64,000 nt of DNA from Arthrobotrys musiformis (lineage: Eukaryota; Ascomycota; Orbiliomycetes; Orbiliales; Orbiliaceae). The notes beneath the pieces were generated by a model. The model saw only the letters and a program-made list of their open reading frames with translations. It did not search any database and had not been told where the DNA came from. The translations under genes were made by a program, and so were the position numbers. Positions 59,862 to 64,000 of this stretch are shown here, piece after piece. The DNA lies in assembly GCA_036971715.1 (NCBI GenBank), contig JAVHJL010000002.1, positions 1,086,501 through 1,150,500 of the forward strand. Direction: 5' to 3'. The first letter of the stretch is position 1, and the number at the start of each line of letters is the position of its first letter.

Positions 59862-61052
59862 GTGCATACACGCACACATACTTCCTCAGTAACTGCTTAT
59901 AAAGTAGCTTGGACGCTCTTCATAACCACCATCTTTCAATCTACCAAAAACATCAAGCTGGCGACCATTCACAAACAACTACCCCTCGACCCCCTCGCCT
60001 TCGGAGACCTCGATCCAGAGGAATACTACGACCTCGACCTAGCATACGACTACGACTACTCCTTCGACACGACCAAACCCGGGGAAGACGAGGAATACTT
60101 CCACAATACCTACTTCTCAGACTCCATCTCCTACCTCTACGACCTCCTTCCGTACATCTCACCCGGTGCATTCGCAGACGTTGCGATGCACATGCGTACC
60201 AGAAGTCGGAATCGGTTATCCGGGGCTTTAGATTCCCTGCGTGATCGTGTCGGACGGAACGGTGATCGTTTGAAAGCTGATATGCCTTATCTAAGCTGTA
60301 CGCCCCCGTCTCACTATTATAATTATTATAATAAATCTTTATATACTAATATAAGAACAGACCACGACATCTGCCTCTACCAGGAAGACATAAACTGCCT
60401 CGAAAACGACTGGCTAACAGACAACAACATCGCCTTCTGGGAAGAATACCTCGAACGCGAAGTCCTCTCCCACAGCGACTGCAAGGGCATCCTCCTCCTC
60501 CGCCCGTCCATGGTCTTCCTCCTCCGCGTCGAACCCTCCATTCTCAACATCCTCTCAGCATTACCCCCCATCACCGAAGCAACGCATTTATTCCTTCCTA
60601 TAAACGATAATAGAGATCCAAATCTTCCCGAGGGGGGCAGTCATTGGTCTTTACTCGTTGTTAGCGTTAAAGATAGATCGGCGTTTCATTACGATTCCCT
60701 TGGAGGGTCGAATAGACGGCATGCACGCGATGTAGCAGGGAAGGTTGAGGAGTGGATTGGGTATCCTATCAATTTTTATGAGCTGGATGATGATACACCG
60801 CAGCAGGGGAATTCGTATGATTGTGGTGTGCATGTGTGCATGAATATGCGGCACCTGTTGAAGAGGATGTTGAGTACTCCTGTTGGAAAGGAGGTAAAGA
60901 TGAGTTTGAAGGGGAAAGGGTGGGATGCTAGAGGTGGGAGGGATGAGATGTTGAGTATTATTAGGAAGTTGAGGAGGACGGCGGAGAGGAGTTTAAGTCC
61001 TGGTGATAGAAGGGGCAGGGATGGGAGGAGTCCACCACCCAGGATCGAGTAG
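59862..61052 (+). CDS. denA: NEDD8-specific cysteine protease, DenA/SENP8 family (375 aa)
   Basis: Exons 59862-60297 and 60361-61052 join in frame. The conserved entry LRADMPYLSY-type motif (here KADMPYLSYHDI) spans the junction. The Ulp1-type catalytic triad is present: His240 (GSHWSLL), Asp257 (FHYDSL) and Cys300 (NSYDCGVHVC), with the upstream QQGN for the oxyanion site. NDWLTDNNIAFWEEYLE is typical of deneddylases, which remove NEDD8 from cullins and other proteins; in Aspergillus DenA affects asexual development and light response. The 63-nt intron has no stop and is a multiple of three, so retention would insert 21 residues. The start is uncertain: the ATG at 59862 gives a long acidic N-terminal extension, while the ATG at 60186 lies close to the conserved core. 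An acidic frame continues past the stop. Confidence 0.85.
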   Translation: MHTRTHTSSVTAYKVAWTLFITTIFQSTKNIKLATIHKQLPLDPLAFGDLDPEEYYDLDLAYDYDYSFDTTKPGEDEEYFHNTYFSDSISYLYDLLPYISPGAFADVAMHMRTRSRNRLSGALDSLRDRVGRNGDRLKADMPYLSCTPPSHYYNYYNKSLYTNIRTDHDICLYQEDINCLENDWLTDNNIAFWEEYLEREVLSHSDCKGILLLRPSMVFLLRVEPSILNILSALPPITEATHLFLPINDNRDPNLPEGGSHWSLLVVSVKDRSAFHYDSLGGSNRRHARDVAGKVEEWIGYPINFYELDDDTPQQGNSYDCGVHVCMNMRHLLKRMLSTPVGKEVKMSLKGKGWDARGGRDEMLSIIRKLRRTAERSLSPGDRRGRDGRSPPPRIE

Positions 61053-61169
61053 GACTTGATTCCCGGGTGGCAGGAGATGAGGATAGAAGGAGACGAATAT
61101 GACGAGTACGAAGAAGAAGAGTATGAGGATGAGGAAGGGGTGATAGAGGAAGACGGCGGGTCGGATTAG
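61053..61169 (+). other. In-frame acidic reading frame directly after the denA stop
   Basis: The TAG at 61050-61052 is followed in the same frame by 38 sense codons and a second TAG at 61167-61169. The residues are strongly acidic (DEYDEYEEEEYEDEEG), as in a real protein tail. It may be a readthrough extension or the remnant of a longer C-terminus. Confidence 0.6.
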
Positions 61170-61436
61170 GTATTCTTCACCATCGTCTTCGTGTCGACCC
61201 TTTGTATTTTTATTTATATTTTCTGGGCTATTTAGCGAGTTTACACTGTATGTATTATTACGACCTTAATTCCCTCCCGGTATGATAAAGGGGAGAAAGA
61301 TATTATTACTATCACGAATGAATTGACAATTTCATGATACCCATATATTCGATATCTCACGTTGTAGTAATATGCCCAGCGCTCAACCAATTCCTATACT
61401 ATATCCCTATCTACCTAAATTCAAAAAAAAAGAGAT
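61170..61436. other. Convergent intergenic region (denA / PRE3 3' ends)
   Basis: Short AT-rich gap holding both 3' UTRs; nothing else seen. Confidence 0.5.
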
Positions 61437-62420
61437 CTATGCGGTCTTAACAGGACTAGCATAATCCTCATCCGGCAAGAACAAATGTCTCTCCGGCTTC
61501 TCCCCCTTCCTCAAAATACACATTCTAATAACACCACCGGAGCTTCCGTCCCACTTGATAGCCTCCCTCAACGCCTCCTTCACAAACTGCATCCCTTCCT
61601 CTTTCGTCATGTTGTCCTTCCAGTAACTATCGCAGAAACCGTAGATGTATGAACTACCGCTGCCGGCGATGGTGTATTTTGATTTGTGGAGGGAACCGCC
61701 GAGGGGGATGTTCCAGACTTGACCGCCGTGGTGGCGGTCGACGCCGGCGACGATGATGCCGGCTGTGAGGGCATCTTTGTTTGTATAGCAGATTTCTTGG
61801 AAGATCGAGGCGGCGGTTTTGACGGATGGCGGGTGGCCGTTTTGAGTCCTTGTTTTTTAAAGGTTAGTAAGATCTTGAGGGGCGGTGGAAGCGGGTGAGA
61901 AGTACTCGTAGAGGTTTAGATGGTATCGGACGATATCGGCGACAGCTTGGGTATCAGCCGCAGAACCGGATCTATATTGTTTAAAAAAATCAGCTTCCGA
62001 CTCCTTTCGTGATAGATATTTGAAGAGAGTACGCACCGACAGCACCACACTGAATCAGTGATCTGTGTCAACTTATCGGTAACACGGTTGGCGATGTATG
62101 CACCCGTTGTAGTTCTGCTGTCGGCACCTAATATAACCCCGCCGTCGAATTCGATGGCCATACTTTATACCCCATCTTCGTTAGCTTCCCTCCGCTGAGG
62201 CTTTGGAGTTGGTTAGGCGGTGTACATTGAGGTTCCTAGACTAGGATAGATGTTAGATAGGAGTGAAGTTAGGGGATATATGGATGACGTACTTTACTTC
62301 TCCCTTCTTGAGGTGCTCCATATCGACGTGGATGCCATCTAGAACCTGTTAGCTACGGTAGCTTGGTCGGTGGGATAACACGGACGGACCTTCGGTCAGA
62401 TTCCCGGTTCTGGAGACCAT
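61437..62420 (-). CDS. PRE3: 20S proteasome subunit beta-1 (231 aa, six exons)
   Basis: Exons 62420-62390, 62338-62293, 62240-62226, 62162-62037, 61971-61906 and 61848-61437 join in frame. A 28-residue propeptide ends in GEVNLG, then the mature N-terminus TSIMAIEFDGGVILGADSR. The catalytic Thr29 (Thr1 of the mature chain) lies in exon 3, which is just 15 nt (encoding LGTS and parts of two flanking codons). Further family motifs are TTTGAYIANRVTDKLT, SGSAADTQAVADIV and AIKWDGSSGGVIRM. Beta-1 carries the caspase-like activity of the proteasome core. Without exon 3 the frame stays open but the active-site residue is lost, so the micro-exon is strongly supported. The gene is convergent with denA. 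Confidence 0.93.
62226..62240 (-). other. PRE3: 15-nt micro-exon of PRE3 carrying the catalytic threonine
   Basis: TCTAGGAACCTCAAT on the minus strand, bounded by a CCTAG acceptor and a GTACAC donor; CTAAC sequences precede the acceptors on both sides. It restores the conserved LGTSI and the phase on both flanks. Confidence 0.88.
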
Positions 62421-63445
62421 GGTAGCAGCTGTAATCGAGATCGTGAGAGGGTACGGGGTATAAATGGGGTATGAAGCTTGGATGGTGGTGGTGGTGACGG
62501 CGGTGGTAGTATAGATTCGTGAAGTGGGATTGCGTGGAGGAGCTTAGAGCTGGTGAGGTTTGAACGCGTGTGCTGGTCCCCGGGGACTTGGGTTCGGGAG
62601 CTTTGGGTGGCCCCCGGTGCCAAGGACTGCAACGCGGTTTGTAGTGAAAATACAACATTTTGTAGTTCGATGTTCAATGTTCAGACGTTTCATGCAAATT
62701 GTATTGTCGCGTTATGTTAGAGCGGTAATGCAATCCTGAAGAAAGCTTTAGAGGCGAAGAAGTGGATCGTAACATATTACACGCCTCTTTTATGCGGTAT
62801 GATTATTAAAAATTAGTTTGAAAAAAAGATGCTGTAGTGTTAGTCCAGTGCAAAGATTCAGGTCGTAGTCTATACAAACCTAACCATGCCAAAGGATCAT
62901 TACAACTAAAGTATGTTATTGATCTCATAGCAAGACATCTTGATACATGGCCGCGCTGAATATAAATTTAATTGGTCCAGCTCTGAAGCTAAAATTGCTC
63001 GATCTATAGACATTCACAAACCTCCAGGTGGGGGGCACTTGAGCCAGCCGCATCTTTATAAATTAATTTAGATGCCTCGCCGACTGACAGGGAAAATCTA
63101 AAATCCCACCCAGTTGGTTCGTTTTATAGAGCACACTGGGGGCACGTATGAGAGTCTAAGCCCTCTATTGAGGTTGCTTGTTCAGCACACTTGTCCAAAT
63201 GGGTCGATTTACGAGAGTTGGTGAAAGAACTGGGCTTACGTCGGGCAGTACTTGAAGAAAACGCCCCAGAACTGTTCCCACGAGGGCAGAAGTTTAAAAA
63301 TACCTTGCAGAAACTTCTTTAGTTTAAAATTTTTTTTGGTTCCTTCGATTTTATTCCATCTTCCTGCTATTTGTAGCCAGTATTTCAATCTAGCTAGAAT
63401 ATCGAGTCCTGCACCTAGCTTGTGTACAGCGCTATAGCTCTAGTC
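62421..63445. other. Divergent intergenic region (PRE3 / right-edge gene)
   Basis: Holds the PRE3 promoter and leader and the promoter of the gene at 63446. Minus-strand frames at 62353-62677 lie upstream of the PRE3 start and look like leader shadows. No other gene was recognised. Confidence 0.45.
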
Positions 63446-64000
63446 ATGTTCCTCTCATTTCCGTCTCTTAAGCCTGGAAAGGATGGGGTTGGCTCTTCCA
63501 CCGCTAGCTGGGGCGCCATGTGTATACTGGTTGTTCTGGTAAATACGGGTCAGATGGTCCTCGCGTCCTCCCTGGGATCTAGCGGTTCCACGAGCCCAAA
63601 TACTCTAACTTCAATGAAAACATCGCTCCCATTCATAACATCTACAAGTCAAATAGATCTGAAACCAACCTCAACCACACCAGCTGCAGCCCCTAAGGTC
63701 GTGGCAACCGAAACCATCGGTTTTCACACGACCCTAAAAACCATCCCAACCGCAAATCCTTCCGCAAGTACCTCCCCAAACATTGGCGGAAGAATAGTGG
63801 ACCCCTCATTCTTCTACACTAGTCCTATGGTGGTCATATGCCCGGATGCATTCGTAGTTATGCAGCGTTATGAAGACGTAGGAAACGGCGTGATGCAATG
63901 GAGTGCCGAAAGCGGCATGCCACAGAGTGAATGGGCTAGAACGGTGAGGCTTATGAGAACCATGGTGGATCATCTCGACGCTAGAGGGTCGGGGGTGGTG
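63446..64000 (+). CDS. 5' part of an unrecognised secreted or membrane-anchored Ser/Thr-rich gene (3' truncated)
   Basis: An ATG at 63446 opens 185 codons that run without a stop to the window edge. A hydrophobic stretch at residues about 24-42 (WGAMCILVVLVNTGQMVLA) could be a signal anchor or late signal peptide. The next 100 residues are rich in serine, threonine and proline, fitting an O-glycosylated extracellular segment. After that the composition becomes globular (FYTSPMVVICPDAFVVMQRY, MPQSEWARTVRLMRTMVDHL). No family is recognised. The gene could have introns beyond the edge. Confidence 0.55.
   Translation, partial: MFLSFPSLKPGKDGVGSSTASWGAMCILVVLVNTGQMVLASSLGSSGSTSPNTLTSMKTSLPFITSTSQIDLKPTSTTPAAAPKVVATETIGFHTTLKTIPTANPSASTSPNIGGRIVDPSFFYTSPMVVICPDAFVVMQRYEDVGNGVMQWSAESGMPQSEWARTVRLMRTMVDHLDARGSGVV

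Noticed and set aside
62353..62677. Minus-strand frames upstream of the PRE3 ATG
   Set aside because: They do not join in frame to the proteasome core; the ATG at 62420 gives the usual propeptide.
1..64000. TAG reassigned as a sense codon (because of readable frames after TAG in two genes)
   Set aside because: Several well-conserved genes here (glutaredoxin-like, PRE3) end normally at TAG.

Overview
The window looks like nuclear DNA of a filamentous ascomycete (Pezizomycotina). Genes are split by short introns (about 50-190 nt) with GTRNGT donors, CTAAC/CTGAC branch points (a full TACTAAC in two) and YAG acceptors. The gene set includes VelB, Big1, Erd1, Hel2, a DUF3602 protein and a CBM1 module. 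The exact class cannot be fixed from sequence alone. I saw no rRNA, convincing tRNA, transposon or CRISPR array.

Layout, left to right. A 3' gene end (1-259), then an F-box/LRR-type gene interrupted by one in-frame stop (1533-2986) and a glutaredoxin-like gene with an 18-nt exon (3477-4106). Next come three secretory-pathway genes: recyclin-1 (4548-7834, minus), BIG1 (8737-9933, minus) and, divergently, ERD1 (10608-11980, plus). A minus-strand block follows: RRP17 (12335-13054), the ribosome-collision ubiquitin ligase HEL2 (13591-16157), a 1128-residue protein resembling a fungal NACHT-WD40 receptor without its NACHT domain (17245-20695), a DEK_C/SWIB protein with a mitochondrial-looking leader (21795-23130), and an intronless zinc metalloprotease (25226-27346). 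eIF3b (30174-32539, plus) is followed by gene-poor DNA carrying an orphan CBM1 fragment, a DUF3602 gene (38923-39658), a small secreted cysteine-rich protein (42029-43086) and, after 4.4 kb without a recognisable gene, the developmental regulator velB (47470-48821). MSH4 (49936-53827, minus, 15 exons) comes next, then two unrecognised minus-strand genes, a small membrane protein (57940-58791), a deneddylase of the DenA/SENP8 family (59862-61052), the proteasome beta-1 gene (61437-62420, minus) and the 5' part of a secreted or anchored Ser/Thr-rich gene running off the right end.

The genes do not form one pathway. Functional neighbours are recyclin-1/BIG1/ERD1 (membrane trafficking) and the convergent deneddylase/proteasome beta-1 pair (ubiquitin-like protein turnover). 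The most unusual signals are: tiny exons that carry essential residues (15 nt with the catalytic threonine of proteasome beta-1; 18 nt with the thioredoxin-fold proline of the glutaredoxin-like protein; 16 nt in MSH4); an acidic reading frame continuing directly past the deneddylase stop codon; and the NACHT-less receptor-like protein. All exon coordinates were derived by hand from splice signals and reading-frame agreement; no alignment or database search was run.
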